NCBI GenBank assembly: GCA_030710605.1
Contig: CP092886.1
Span: forward strand, 50,150,390 to 50,214,389
Length of the DNA: 64,000 bases
Direction: 5' to 3'
From: Cordylochernes scorpioides
Taxonomy: Eukaryota; Arthropoda; Arachnida; Pseudoscorpiones; Chernetidae
Positions 30,481-41,849 of the stretch are shown in pieces. Position numbers and translations under genes: made by a program. Numbering within the stretch: the stretch's first letter is position 1; every line of letters begins with the position of its first letter. The notes below the pieces were generated by a model that worked only from the letters and a program-made list of their open reading frames with translations, was not told the DNA's origin and searched no databases.

Positions 30481-31790
30481 CATTCTCAGTTTCTTCAACT
30501 TTACTTCTAAAGGATCTCTTGAAAGACAATCTGCGTCTTTGTGAGTCTTTCCTGCCTTATATGTGATCAAAATATCGTATTCCTGTAGATAAAGAGCCCA
30601 TCCGCCAATTTGCCTGAGGATCATTCAGGTTTGTTAGCCTGCACAAGGAATGGTGATCACAACTTTAAAGGGGTGTACAAATAAGTCTGAACTCTCCTAT
30701 CGTCCATATGACCGCCAATCATTTCTTTCAGTTGGTGAGTAGTTCTGTTCATCTTTTAGTATGTTGCGAGATGCATTAAGCTATGACCTTTTCTTTTCAC
30801 TTTGAATCTGCATTGAAATGTCCCCTATTCCATATTACTAGCATCACAGTGAACTTTTGTTGGCGCCTTCTCGTCAAAATGCCCGAGTACAGGTTTTGAT
30901 GTGAGTGCTAGCTTTAGGCTTCAAAGAATCTTTCCTGATTTTCTCCACATTCAAATATAGATTCCTTAAACAAAAGTTTATTAAGTCGCTGTGCAATATC
31001 TGCATAGTTTTGATGAATCATTGGCAGTAGGCGGATAATCTTAAGAAACTTTTTTGCAGGCGTAGGAAATTAAACTATTGGCTTTATGATCTACTTGATG
31101 TTTCAGAAATTTTATTTTGTCTGAACTAAAGCAACATTTTTTGGAGTCTCAATCCAACATTTTTGAAACAGTCCAGGACTGAGTTTAAGCGTGAAAACTG
31201 CTCTGTGAAGGTATTAGAATATACAACAACGTCTAAGTAACATAGGCATGGTGTACACCTGAGTCCCATCAACAGACTGTCCATTCTTTCAAATGTTCTA
31301 GGTGCATTACAAGGACCAAACGGCATTGCCTTGAATTCAAATAAGCCATCTGGGGTTAGAATGCAGTCTTTTCTCGTCTTCTTTGTTAATCTCGATTTAT
31401 CAATAACCTGATTTTACATTGATTGTTGAATAAAATATTGCATCTCTTAAACTGTCAAAAGCACGTCAATGCTAGGTAGGGGATACACATCTTGGTGATT
31501 TTATTCAACCTCTCTGTAATCAATGCAAAATCTCTCTCCATCTTCTTTTTTCACTAGGATGACTGGTGAGGCTTACAGGCTTTCTAATGGGTGAATTTTA
31601 TATGCGTATAATACCTTGTTGACTTTATTTTGAATAATCCTGTGTTCAGCTGGTGACACTCTGTAGGGCATACACCTAATTGATGCACTATTGCTTGTAA
31701 TAATTCGATTTTTGGTAGCGCTTTGAGATTGGTTTTTGGTGATAAATGGGCTGAAGATTTCCGCATAGTCATTTACAAGTGACATTAATT
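30480..31790 (-). pseudogene. Gypsy relic D (RT to RNase H)
   Basis: Minus strand. MPFGPCNAPRTFERMDSLLM (31326) and CLCYLDVVVYSNTF with the second catalytic Asp changed (YLDV) belong to Ty3 RT. 31785-31573 preserves the linker INKVNKV-like entry and RMPYRVSPAEHRIIQ-type text. 30900-30550 contains decayed RNase H (D-AD-C-L-S region). Many stops; related to gypsy A/B. Confidence 0.7.
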
Positions 31791-31865
31791 TATTTTTCCT
31801 CTGGTGAAGGTTCTGTTGTGATAATATAAACTTCTTTTAGGTTATATAATGACCTGGAGCAAATT

Positions 31866-32058
31866 CATAAAAGCACAAAATCATAAGGGTAAAGGTTTAT
31901 TTCAAAGTTTTTTATTGTTATGCTGAGTCTTCGAGCATTACTGCCCTTCCACGGGAGAAAAATAGTTTTTCTCCTGTGGAAGGGCAATAATGCTCGAAGG
32001 CTCGGCATAATAAAAACTTTGAAAGAAACCATTCACCTTATGATTTCACACTTTTATG
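31866..32058. mobile_element. 193-bp hairpin (foldback MITE)
   Basis: Two arms of about 95 bp with almost no loop: CATAAAAGCACAAAATCATA ... CTTCCACGGGAGAAAAA and its inverted copy TTTTTCTCCTGTGGAAGGGC ... TTTTATG. About ten mismatches or small gaps separate the arms. Confidence 0.85.
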
Positions 32059-32394
32059 AAAACAAACTTTAATGTAAATTTTTGTACTGGCTTGGTCACA
32101 AAAATTTTGTTCTCCTCAATGATTTGCACTCAATAATTTGCACAGCATTCTGAAACAATGTAGCTTGGTTGTGAATGAACTAAAGCCGAATTTGTGATGC
32201 ATGATTTTTAAAAAGGAACTACAATATTTTTGGACATTTATCTTTTGATAAAAAGTATGATTATTATGGTTTGTATATTCAAAAAATATTTTATACAGCT
32301 GGTGAAAACTAAACATCATGTTAACAAAGATTTCTTTTATATACGATTTCTGAGCTATCACAAAAATACTCCAACTTTCAACACATACACACTG

Positions 32395-32426
<32 letters not shown>

Positions 32427-33204
32427 ATAAGAAAAAAAATTGCAATAATATTTTCAACATCAACTGGAAGTAAGTCATATTCTGTTTGAATAGAATTGTA
32501 TAGAATGTGCGCTGCAGAATTTACTCCAATTTTGGGTTCAAATGTTCCTTAAGTTTCATGAAAACGTTATTGATGCCTTTACTAGCTCTTCTATCAAAAT
32601 TTGCGTTAGTGTTATCCGCACAATTGGCAATGATTTTATTGTGTTCAAATGATTATTTTTGAAATAGTACTTATTGAATAAAAAATTCGTGAAGCTTCAC
32701 TCGGCAATGAAACAAAATCTAATATTCTAATTCAATTCCCATTTCTGGAACCAAAAATCTAACACAATTGTTGAGGATAATTTTAAATCTTTGTGGTTGG
32801 AGACATAGTGTATATGGGTATAAATGTGCATTTATCGAATTCTTTTTGCAATTGTGAAAACAAATATAGTGAAAAAAACAATACAAATAATTGCTTTGGT
32901 TTTTTTGTCCTTGCAGGTAAACATTTTTTGTCATACAATGTTTTGATCATTTGCACCATACAATCCATTGATCTAAACTTTCATTGTGGTTTATAGTGTG
33001 AAAAGCAAATAACTCTTCAGCCAATGCTACCTTTTTCCCTTGTTGTGGAAAAAAGAGTATGTAATTTTACCCTATAGACCGTTACGCTGTGGAGGCTATT
33101 TCCTTCCCTTCATGAATCAAATAATGACTTGAACATGAATTTTTTTATATAAAAATAACAAATTGCACTGTCTAAAGGCATTTTTCACTGTCCGCATTCT
33201 TATC
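32059..33204. other. AT-rich stretch, nothing recognised
   Basis: A (TA)n run at 32396-32420. No coding similarity found on either strand. Confidence 0.4.
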
Positions 33205-33440
33205 TGCAATAAAACGACTTGACTGAACATCATTCTTTGTACTGGTTGACCAACCACAAGGACCCGTGTGGAAGAATAGCAAGATGGGCTCTTCGTTTGC
33301 AAGAATTTGAGGTTACAGTTATATACAAGAGAGGAAGAAAACATCAGGACGCTGACTGCTTATCGAGTAGTCCTCTAAGCTGTAGTGAAGACATTGAGGA
33401 AGATATTTCTAGCTTAATGGCCTCGCAGAAATTTGGATAG
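33205..33440 (+). pseudogene. Gypsy relic E (RNase H C-terminal piece)
   Basis: [20 protein letters not shown] then [20 protein letters not shown] and [20 protein letters not shown] closely follow gypsy B's DHHSLCWL...[22 protein letters not shown]. About 75 residues survive, on the plus strand and so opposite to relic D. Confidence 0.85.
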
Positions 33441-33529
33441 GAACAAATGAATTACCTGGATCTCATGAATATCACAGACAAAATACAAGTGACCTCTAAT
33501 AAGTAATATAATGGTAGATGATAATCGAC

Positions 33530-33785
33530 CAAGTTCAAGATACCTTTCTCCGCCGTTTCTTAGACTTGTGTCTAAATTTGTCCCTGGTTTTAAACTAAGG
33601 ACGGAAGGTAAACCGTCGTCCCTATAGTTTACTGTTATGAAAATTAGAAATTATTATAGACGCGTATGATTCTTTTAAAAATTAAACAATATATACTGTC
33701 CTTACTGCAATGGAAAAATTAATGGGAGGGCCTGGCTCATCAGTGGTGAACCCTCCCAGAGGTTTCGCCAATTTAATCTACCATC
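33530..33785 (-). repeat. Dispersed repeat, copy 1 (pairs with 56726-56865)
   Basis: The complement of 33690-33785 reads GGCGAAACCTCTGGGAGGGT, then TCACCACTGATGAGCCAGGC, CCTCCCATTAATTTTTCCAT. The plus strand at 56732 has the same text with few changes, and similarity continues through an AT-rich part (about 33640). Confidence 0.75.
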
Positions 33786-33929
33786 ATAATATAGTAATTT
33801 ACTGTCATTAAATGGACACTGAAATTTTGGCTACGTATACTGATGATGGACAAGTCCAGATTTCTGTATGCCTGTTTGTCCCACCTCTAGAAATCCACTA
33901 TTAAGGGTAGTGAAGAAACTAACTCTTTA

Positions 33930-34345
33930 TTTATAATCTGTGCAGTATATTCTCGACTTTAAAGGTTTCTACTTATTAAAAAGCTGCGAAGATTGTCTCA
34001 CTTTAAAAAGAGAAATCCCTAGTATCTTGTGCATTTCAATCGAGCAATCTATTCAAAAAGATCTTACAAAAATATTAAACTCTGTTCACTCTCTCTCTAT
34101 AGCCATTATACCAACATCTGAACCACTCATTTTTGACAGAGGAATATCTGCTCTTCAAACTCCCATTTTCTATTAAGAGAATCTTCGCACAGCATAAAAA
34201 TATTTTTCCCACGAAGACCGCTCAGGTTTCTGGAAGGATGCTGGCACCTCAATATGCGAAATTTGCACAGTTGAACTCCAAGATAGGATGACCCACATCT
34301 TTTTACACTGTTTTCTATTCTAAAAATTAAGAAAAAATCTTGCAG
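33930..34345 (+). pseudogene. LINE reverse transcriptase C-terminal relic
   Basis: An open stretch from 33940 (ILDFKGFYLLKSCEDCLTLK) is followed after a stop by SHEDRSGFWKDAGTSICEIC, then TVELQDRMTHIFLHC. The C-x2-C-x(n)-H-x4-C arrangement with the text 'DRMTHIFLHC' is the zinc-finger-like end of many non-LTR ORF2 proteins. No RT catalytic motif remains. Confidence 0.5.
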
Positions 34346-35530
34346 TCTTCCAAACATGCTAACCCAGAAACACAAAGCCCTATAAAATCTTCACCTCTGC
34401 CCTGTCTAACAGAATATTTTTCTTTAAATACTTCCAATTTTACAGAGCCGCCTCAAATATAAGGTTAGGTTTGCAAGTTGAAGATGAAAAGAATCAAGAA
34501 GCTCCTACTGTCCATAATTTATACTCTGCGTTATCAACAATTCTGCATATATATCATGTGTACAGAAACTTATTTTTTTTTGTTCTATGTATATTTCATA
34601 GTATCCACAGTTTCCCTGTATTGTAATTCCCAAAGAAAATATTGTATTAGACCAATGATGGGCTAGTTTTAAATTGTAACAATGACGTAATATACAGTGC
34701 AGGTGGATTCCAAAGGGCAAAACCAGTTTCAAACCTATAAACATATATTGACTTTATATTTAGATGTTGATTTACAATTAACTTCTGATAGTTTTCCTGA
34801 AGTCGTTATGATTCAAATAATATTATTAAGAGCATCTCCATTTATTTCTTATAGGTGTCATAGATATTCAAATGTATAGAAAATCTAGGTTGTATTTACA
34901 ATTGCGATTTCTTTTAATAAAATGTTTAAATTCTTTCTTGTAAATATTCGTTTTTGTAAATGCCCAATTATTTGCAATTCACAATTCTTCACACTAAGTT
35001 ATTCACGCAGTTATCATTATAATCGGTGATAGTAACTCTATGAATGGTGTCAGAGAGATACTTACTTTCTTCCATATAAAAAAATAATGCCAAGAATCCT
35101 GTCACTTCTTGCTCCGTTGAGTTGTATGCGTGGATTAGGGATGACGCATTTCATCTGAGTGTTTATGATTCACATGCTCAACATGTTCATCGATGTTTCA
35201 TTCAAATGTTCGATTAAACCATTAGCTTGCGAATGATAGCTGCTGGTGAAACAGTGCCTTATACTTTACACATTCTCAACTGTCAACCTCTCCATCGCTG
35301 GTTGGAAAACGAGGAGTTATTCGCCAAAAAGGAATGCAATTTCTATACGAAATTTATTGGCTTTAATTATTGTGGCATCTGGTATTTCTGTATATCTTGT
35401 TTGACAGTCTCTTTAAAAACAATCGCCCAGTTTTTCTTAGATCTTGTAGAATTACGAGAGCCAAGAATCTACTCTTGTTGCAATTTTTATAAATTAATTA
35501 AATTATTATTCAAAGTAATCTTTTAGCGAT
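34346..35530. other. AT-rich stretch, nothing recognised
   Basis: Short ORFs here show no motif. No repeat structure seen. Confidence 0.4.
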
Positions 35531-35750
35531 GTACTTTCATGGACAAAACTTAAGGAAGTTGTACATTTAGCATTAATATCGAGATTCAGAAAAAAACTCA
35601 GAAAATATTTGATACACAGTGACATTTATTGAAGACACGTGATAACCAAGTGTGAAAAAATTACCTGTCTTCTTAAAAAAAAATAACAGCAAAAAACGAC
35701 TAGCGACATCAAAGACTTTCCACTTCCTCAAGTCTTTTTCCATGAGTGTA
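35531..35750 (-). mobile_element. Small MITE, copy M1
   Basis: Termini CATGGACAAAACTTAAGGAA (35538) and GGAAGTGG ... CATGAGTG complement. The complement of 35690-35749 (CACTCATGGA...GTGGAAAGTCTTTGATG) matches the left part of M2 (CACTCATGGA...GTGCAAAGTCTTTGATA). Confidence 0.75.
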
Positions 35751-35829
35751 TACTTCTCTTCCAACGCCCCTGCTATTTTCAAGCCCTCCAAATATAGGAA
35801 TTGTCGAGGTTTCTAACTGTGAGTCAAAT

Positions 35830-36690
35830 TTCTTTCTCTCTAACCATTTATTAATTATTGGGAACAAGTAGAATCAGAGGAGCCATGGAAAACGAATACG
35901 GAGGGTGCGGCAGCAATTGTTGGCTTTAACAACAACATTGGATGAATGTCTTGGTATATTGTCATAGTGAAAAACATTTATTCTCGTTTAATGGGGCCGG
36001 GTCTCCGCCAATTTCTGGTCGAAGCAGTCAAATTACCTACTGCATTAATTATCAATGAAAATATTAAATGTAAAAAGTGAAAAATTCAGTGAAAATTAAA
36101 TCCACACGTATTCTAAAAAATCGCCGTCAAAATTTTCTGGCAGATAAGACCATAGTTGCCTTCTTTAAAGCAGATTTTCCCTGGAAGAAATCCATTGCTT
36201 ATGGATTGTTTCTTGACTTCTAGAGTAAACCATGAATATGGTTCTCATTACGCTCACAGTTTGACTCAAAAAATCCTTTGACTCAAGCTTAAATGGTTCT
36301 AAACACTGCTTTGAAGTTGAAAGACGCATCCGCTTGTTCGATATGAGCAATCGGGGCACCCACTGGGCCGAAAATGTTTAATTTCCAACATTTCAGTAAA
36401 ATATTAAATAGCGTTCTCGTTTCCACGTCTATGGTATTTTTTACTCAACGCAATTTCGTTCGTATATATTAGAGAATAATGTTATAGAAATTTTCTATTA
36501 CTAACTCGGTAACCACATCTGCTGGGCATCTCGGAAGATTGTAATCAAATACCGATGTTCGACATCTTTTAAATTCGTTAAACCAATATCGTAACATAGT
36601 GATAATTGAAAGATAATTCCCATAAAAGGAACCTAGCTTTGTTTTTATTTCTTCAGATGTTTTCCCAACCAAACGCCACAAGTAGATAAC
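35830..36690 (-). pseudogene. Degenerate mariner transposase relic
   Basis: 36681-36469 reads LVGKTSEEIKTKLGSFYGNY then LRYWFNEFKRCRTSVFDYNL and RCPADVV, the mariner N-terminal domain (GKT..EI...L...YG......V..W...FKRGRTS). Toward 35900 decayed text HHDNIPRHSS appears, the HDNA catalytic motif. Multiple stops. Lies between the inverted MITEs M1 and M2. Confidence 0.65.
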
Positions 36691-37234
36691 TCAACGATAC
36701 TGAACTTTCTTCTTAGTCTAAGATCATGGAGTGACTCTCACCGAAATGGCTGGTATTTCAAAAGAATCTCATGAATCCGTGTGGAATTTAGAGTGTGCGC
36801 GTTTAAAGAATGCCAGGGCATGGTGGTGGTATCAACAAAAACATCCTTTACTAGCGCCATCGTTGTCTCCTTTTAACAGCAACTACCCAACAACAACAAT
36901 AGTTGGGATATATATACGGGATACCTTATCGTTTGTAGTTAATTTTGTGTTGATTTAATAATTTTATCTTGATCAAATATGAATTCGCCCTCGCGCTCAA
37001 AACGGAATTTTGAAGAACAAGGAGCATTCAATTAGGTGTGGACTTTAGTAAATATTGTAAATGAAGACAATACTATATATCTCTCTTGAAAACAACCTCC
37101 AATGTCTTGTCATCCCATGCGTATACTTTCAAAAACATTTATACCTCTTTCCTTCAAACAAATATATATATACTTCCTTTTTTAGTTATTCTTTTAACAC
37201 TTAAAATACATCGAAAAATTTAAGTGTAATATTT
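36691..37234. other. Unassigned stretch
   Basis: No gene recognised. Contains the simple sequence CAACTACCCAACAACAACAA near 36880. Confidence 0.35.
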
Positions 37235-37445
37235 ACACTCATGGACAAAACTAAAGGAAGTGCAAAGTCTTTGATATTGCTGGTCGTCTGCTTTTGAAGG
37301 AAACAGAGTCAAATTTGTTCACACTTGGTTATCGCGCGTGTCTTCAATAAAGGTCACTGTGTATCAAATATCTTTAAGAATTATTGCTTGAATCCCGATA
37401 TGCATACTTAAAAGTACAACTTCCTTAAGTTTTGTCGATGAGTAT
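37235..37445 (+). mobile_element. Small MITE, copy M2
   Basis: About 211 bp, from CACTCATGGACAAAACTAAA to ACTTCCTTAAGTTTTGTCGA TGAGT, giving inverted termini of about 25 bp flanked by TA. Orientation is opposite to M1. Confidence 0.78.
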
Positions 37446-37751
37446 ATATATATAAGATAAAAGTTGATAATATTTTTGTGTTTAAGTTAGATGATTAAAT
37501 AGTTGTTTATATGTATTATATTTATATCTTATTAAGGAGAGAAAAATGTAATAAAAGAAATTCTAATAGAATTTCCTATTTATATATAAAATATTACTAT
37601 TATTAAAAGTTTTAAATATAGTTCTGTCAATATATAAATCCATGTTAACTCACTCTATAATATCAAAACTTAATTTAAATTATATTTAAGATTTAAATTT
37701 TTATTAGATAAACTTTATTATTTACATTTCATATATATATATTAAAAAACG
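37446..37751. other. AT-rich stretch
   Basis: Almost purely A/T, with no structure beyond simple ATATAT tracts. Confidence 0.4.
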
Positions 37752-38344
37752 AAATAAAAAAAATAAAAGATAAAAAGATCAGGTGTAGAAATCAATAATA
37801 AAAATGGCATATCCTGACCAGGAGCACATGTGCTTTACAGAAGGCAGAGCGCCATCTGGTGGAACAGAAATCAACTAAACATTGATTTAGCCTGTTCCCT
37901 AATATTTGGCCAACCCAATTTCTTGATAAATCAAGAAAAGCCATCCACGAACGCGTTTCGCGCTTTTGGCGCTCGTCAGCGTGGAGTAGGCTGAACCATT
38001 GCGACCAAAAAATAATTTTTGATCCCAATGGCTTCCCGAAAAACCAAGAAATGGGTATTTAAGGCCAAACTTGCCTTTGGCCTTAAATACCCATTTCTTG
38101 GTTTTTCGGGAAGCCATTGGGATCAAAAATTATTTTTTGGTCGCAATGGTTCAGCCTACTCCACGCTGACGAGCGCCAAAAGCGCGAAACGCGTTCGTGG
38201 ATGGCTTTTCTTGATTTATCAAGAAATTGGGTTGGCCAAATATTAGGGAACAGGCTAAATCAATGTTTAGTTGATTTCTGTTCCACCAGATGGCGCTCTG
38301 CCTTCTGTAAAGCACATGTGCTCCTGGTCAGGATATGCCATTTT

Positions 38345-38352
<8 letters not shown>
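37752..38352. mobile_element. Foldback element FB3, near-perfect palindrome
   Basis: Centre of symmetry lies between 38072 and 38073. Arms of about 275 bp (37796-38069 and 38076-38350) mirror each other with only a few mismatches; the loop is 6 bp. CCACCAGATGGCGCTC occurs at 38283-38298 and in complement at 37847-37862. Palindromic arms also yield mirrored ORFs of 75 codons (37899-38126 minus, 38019-38246 plus), a geometric by-product. The right flank runs into an (AT)n tract and then the dynein 3' end. Confidence 0.93.
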
Positions 38353-38375
<23 letters not shown>

Positions 38376-38583
38376 ACCTTTTAGTGAATTTTTTAATTAA
38401 ATATTTTAATTCTTCTTTAGCGAGAATATTAATAATTAATAGGTATTTCGTGCGTGAGACAATATTTTATTTTGTTTATTACTCGTATATGAATACTCTT
38501 AATAAACAAATGTTTTTAAGTGTAAAAAATTAATCTAGTTACTCTTCAAAAAATAAACATAGAAATCAAGTCATTTTCAAATA

Positions 38584-38589
38584 TTTATT
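38584..38589 (-). promoter_or_regulatory. Polyadenylation signal of the dynein gene
   Basis: AATAAA on the minus strand begins 23 nt after the dynein stop codon. A second T-rich tract follows. This marks the likely transcript end close to 38560. Confidence 0.6.
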
Positions 38590-38611
38590 CAGCAAAAGGA
38601 TTATAGAAAAT

Positions 38612-38758
38612 TTAGTCCTTATTAAGCAGGATGCATACACCCTGAAGCGTCCAGAAAGAGATGTGGATCAAGGTAAAGAGCTGCGCCTCAAACACGTAGC
38701 CCTCTCCTATTGCATTCCGTCGATCCGACGTCATATACACCGGAGTCGAGAAGTGGTT
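38612..38758 (-). CDS. DNAH10: Dynein heavy chain terminal exon with stop codon
   Basis: After acceptor TTGTCAG the exon reads NHFSTPVYMTSDRRNAIGEG, then YVFEAQLFT, SFWTLQGVCILLNKD and TAA (38614-38612). The TPVY.T..R.NA..[GE]G block, the W.LQGVC.LLN ending and the position right at the C terminus match the family. The intron before it is 4.5 kb, so this 49-codon exon is easily missed. Confidence 0.9.
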   Translation of the reverse strand, partial: NHFSTPVYMTSDRRNAIGEGYVFEAQLFTLIHISFWTLQGVCILLNKD

Positions 38759-41700
38759 CTGACAACAAAACATACAACACCATCATCAAGTAAGTTGATT
38801 GTTTATGAGAAATATGGCACAGACTAAGTCTATATATACAGTAGAACCGTTTCGGTGTCCAGAGCGTCTCAACTCTCTAAGACTTCTTTTTCCAAGAAGT
38901 TTACTTGAAGTCTCTTACTATAATTTTCGTGACAGATTATTGTAGGGTCAATTAATTCACCGTGTACTGACGGATATTTGCACAACACTGCGAGATACTA
39001 AGAGTATTAGAGTTCTATATAAAAGGAAGTATTTTGTTACTTAGGATGAATTTGAGAAAAAAAGAAGGGTAAATAGATGCCTGATACTTGATATTATAAG
39101 TAATGGGGAAGTTAAAAGAAAGAAATTAGGGGACAAGAATAAAAAAGATAGAAAAATAATGAAAAGAGGGAAGGGGTGATAAGGTGGGAGGGCCAAAAAA
39201 CCTCGGGATTTCTGTGTAGCAGTGATTATTGTTATTTGACGAAAGAGTAAGCAGTTTTTGTGTGTGATAAAGATAATGGTAGCTTTCCAGTTTACTGAAC
39301 AAATAACGAGAACTTTCCACGAATCTTGCAATTCTACAGCAGTTTTCATCTTCCCTCTTTTTTATTCCATTTAGGTGTTGTCTAAGAATGCTGGGTCCTG
39401 TCAGTAACTCGAAAAAGGTGAAATCTCCCATTTATGTGAAGCAAAACTTTTGTTTCTAAGATATTCAATGGTTGAAAGATACTGTTTGAAATGGCGACCC
39501 TCTCTTGAGAGTTTTTACTTTGTTTTCCAGTTCTCATAGATTTATTTTTTATTTCTCAATTGTATTTGCTAATTGCCAATTTATCATAGCATACTGGTAT
39601 ATTTTTATTTTAATGAGGCAATTTTGTGTGTGGCGTCGGTTTATTCGCTTCCTTGTATTCCTGCACGTCTTTTCACGCATGTAAAATATGTTTGGAGTCT
39701 GGGTTTCTGTGGAAATTTCATTTACAAGACAGATGTCTCAGCGTTGGCGTCCAATAGTTTTAATGAGTTATTTACTGTCACTGTGTATGAATGTAGTGTT
39801 ATTTGTTTATGAGGCCATCTTGCAAGCCTGCATTATTGCTAGGTCTTCTGCCTGAAACAAAGGACCATTCTTCATCCATTTTCAAGAGCCTTTCTTCATT
39901 CAGCGTTTCTCCTTCATAGGCTATTACTGCGCATCCTTTTGGAGCGGTTTGTGTAGATATTTTTCCAAAGGGCAATCTGTATTGTTTCCTATGACGTCTC
40001 ATTGTCAATGATATTCAAGGTTTTTATATGGAGGGTAGGGCAAACGATGGTCGATTAACGGGGCGTCTGTTTTTATAGATTTTCTGGAATTATAAAGCTT
40101 ATTTGAGCAGAGAATTTCTAGCTCTAAGAGTAGTATTTGGGAGAGAGCACGATCAGGTGATGCAGCAGTTTTAATTATTGCCTTGCAAAAAAATGTTTTA
40201 AATAAATTTCGTAGAGAAGTAAAATTCTGCTATATTTCTTGTTCGAAGCTTCTTTTTCCCAGGCTCAAGATCTATAGCTGATGATTGGAACGACAATTTC
40301 CTTATGGAAACTTCAAAATCTTTGCATTTAAATTCTTTATGCAGGTTGAAAGTTATGTTTAATGGCCTTAGCTTTCTGACGAACTCAATTGCTTATTTTG
40401 CTTCTTTGAAGTATTCCAAATGTCTTGGGAAAATTAATTAAATGACCTACCGCTAGTGTTTTAAAAATATTTATTGGGAGCATTAGTCTTGCCCTTTTCA
40501 ACCCTTAGTTAAATGACACAGTGGATAATTAAACATATAAAGGGAAGAATGCAAAACGGAAATAAAGAAAGCGTAAAACAAACAAAAAGATAAATAAATA
40601 CAACAGATATCAAATATATGTTTTATATTAGTGTGGGATATAGTTGAGGAAATTTTGGAATTGAATTAGAAATAGAAAGCAAGGATTTAGGAAAATAGAG
40701 ATAGCAAAACATCTTGATGTAATTGCAATTTATATACATTGGAGAATGGACAGGTGAGATGGGATAGTTCTTGCAATTCTCAATATGTTTTGAGTGAACT
40801 TTTTGGCTTGATTATGGGCTTTGGGAGTTAAATGTATCATTTAATGAGTTTGAAATTTTTTCTGTATTAATGGTTTCACCCGTTAAGTCTGTCTGTTTTG
40901 CCTTGTATATTGTGATGTATAATATTGGTATTTTTGAAGTCTGGGTTGTGGTTGTTTTATTTGATGTGTTAGAATTTCAAGCACCTTTTGTAGGTGGTGT
41001 TTAGAACACTATTGAAACTTCCATATTTAATTTGTAGTCTTACAAGTTCTTTATGCCTATAGTTGTAGTTTTGATAAACTTTATTAATTTCATCCATGGG
41101 ATAACAGAGTGTGTAATTCGAGAATTTGAAACTTTTTCTTTTCATTATTTATTATTTTGTAGAGCTCCTTTTTGCGATTGCAGTTTGCTTTATAAAGGGG
41201 TTTTAATACAATCTTATATAAGGTTCTTGCTACATTCATGAATTGGGCACTCTTTGTTTTCCGTCTACAACCACGGCGGCTTAAATCGAGCAATTGCCAC
41301 CGTGATTCGAAATATTATTTAGTTTATTCCATCTGTTTTGGTGGAGTCTGGATCCGAAATGGAGATAATGTGTTTAATTATAAAAGAGTGTTAAATTTGC
41401 TTGTCTTAATTTTGACTTGGAGTTATTTTTTGTTTTAAAAGTGGGTGTTCCTGTCGCGCCAACTTTTAATAAAATTTCTCTGTGATCTGAGCCAAATTCT
41501 TCATCAAGAACCTTTTATTCTGTTAATATATGGGCCACATTTTTGTAGTTTGTTAAGTTTTGTAGTAAATTATGTTAATATGTAGTCCACTTATAGTGTG
41601 TTAAAAACTGTGATATTCCGACAACCTATTCTTTTTCATAGGAGGTGTTCTTGTAATAGTATTAGGTCAGTGATTTTCACGTTGATATAACCTGCCAGAA

Positions 41701-41849
41701 GAAGAGGTAATACGCTATATAACAAAAATAAAAATAGACTCACCAAGAGAAAGTGGTCAGATGGGGACAAAAATTAGCGTATGTGAAGAATGTGTATAGA
41801 GGGAAAAACGATTAAAATTTCAGGACAATTAATTGTATCATTCCAGAGT
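38759..41849. other. Dynein intron, left part, no gene recognised
   Basis: Several short ORFs on both strands show no motif I recognise. 41240-41460 contains wording (CTGTCGCGCCAACTTTTAAT) that may belong to an old transposon end. A Penelope-like origin for 40900-41300 on the minus strand was considered but is not supported enough. Confidence 0.35.

Noticed and set aside
37899..38246. Two identical 75-codon ORFs on opposite strands
   Set aside because: A palindrome necessarily gives mirrored ORFs. The same frame is broken in FB1 and FB2 and matches no protein family I know.
39041..40008. Several minus-strand ORFs in the last dynein intron
   Set aside because: No recognisable domain and no splice-consistent continuation of dynein. 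Terminal dynein exon at 38612-38758 already completes the C terminus.
40800..41450. Possible Penelope-like RT N terminus on the minus strand
   Set aside because: Only a few scattered words resemble it and stops are frequent; no RT or GIY-YIG motif follows.
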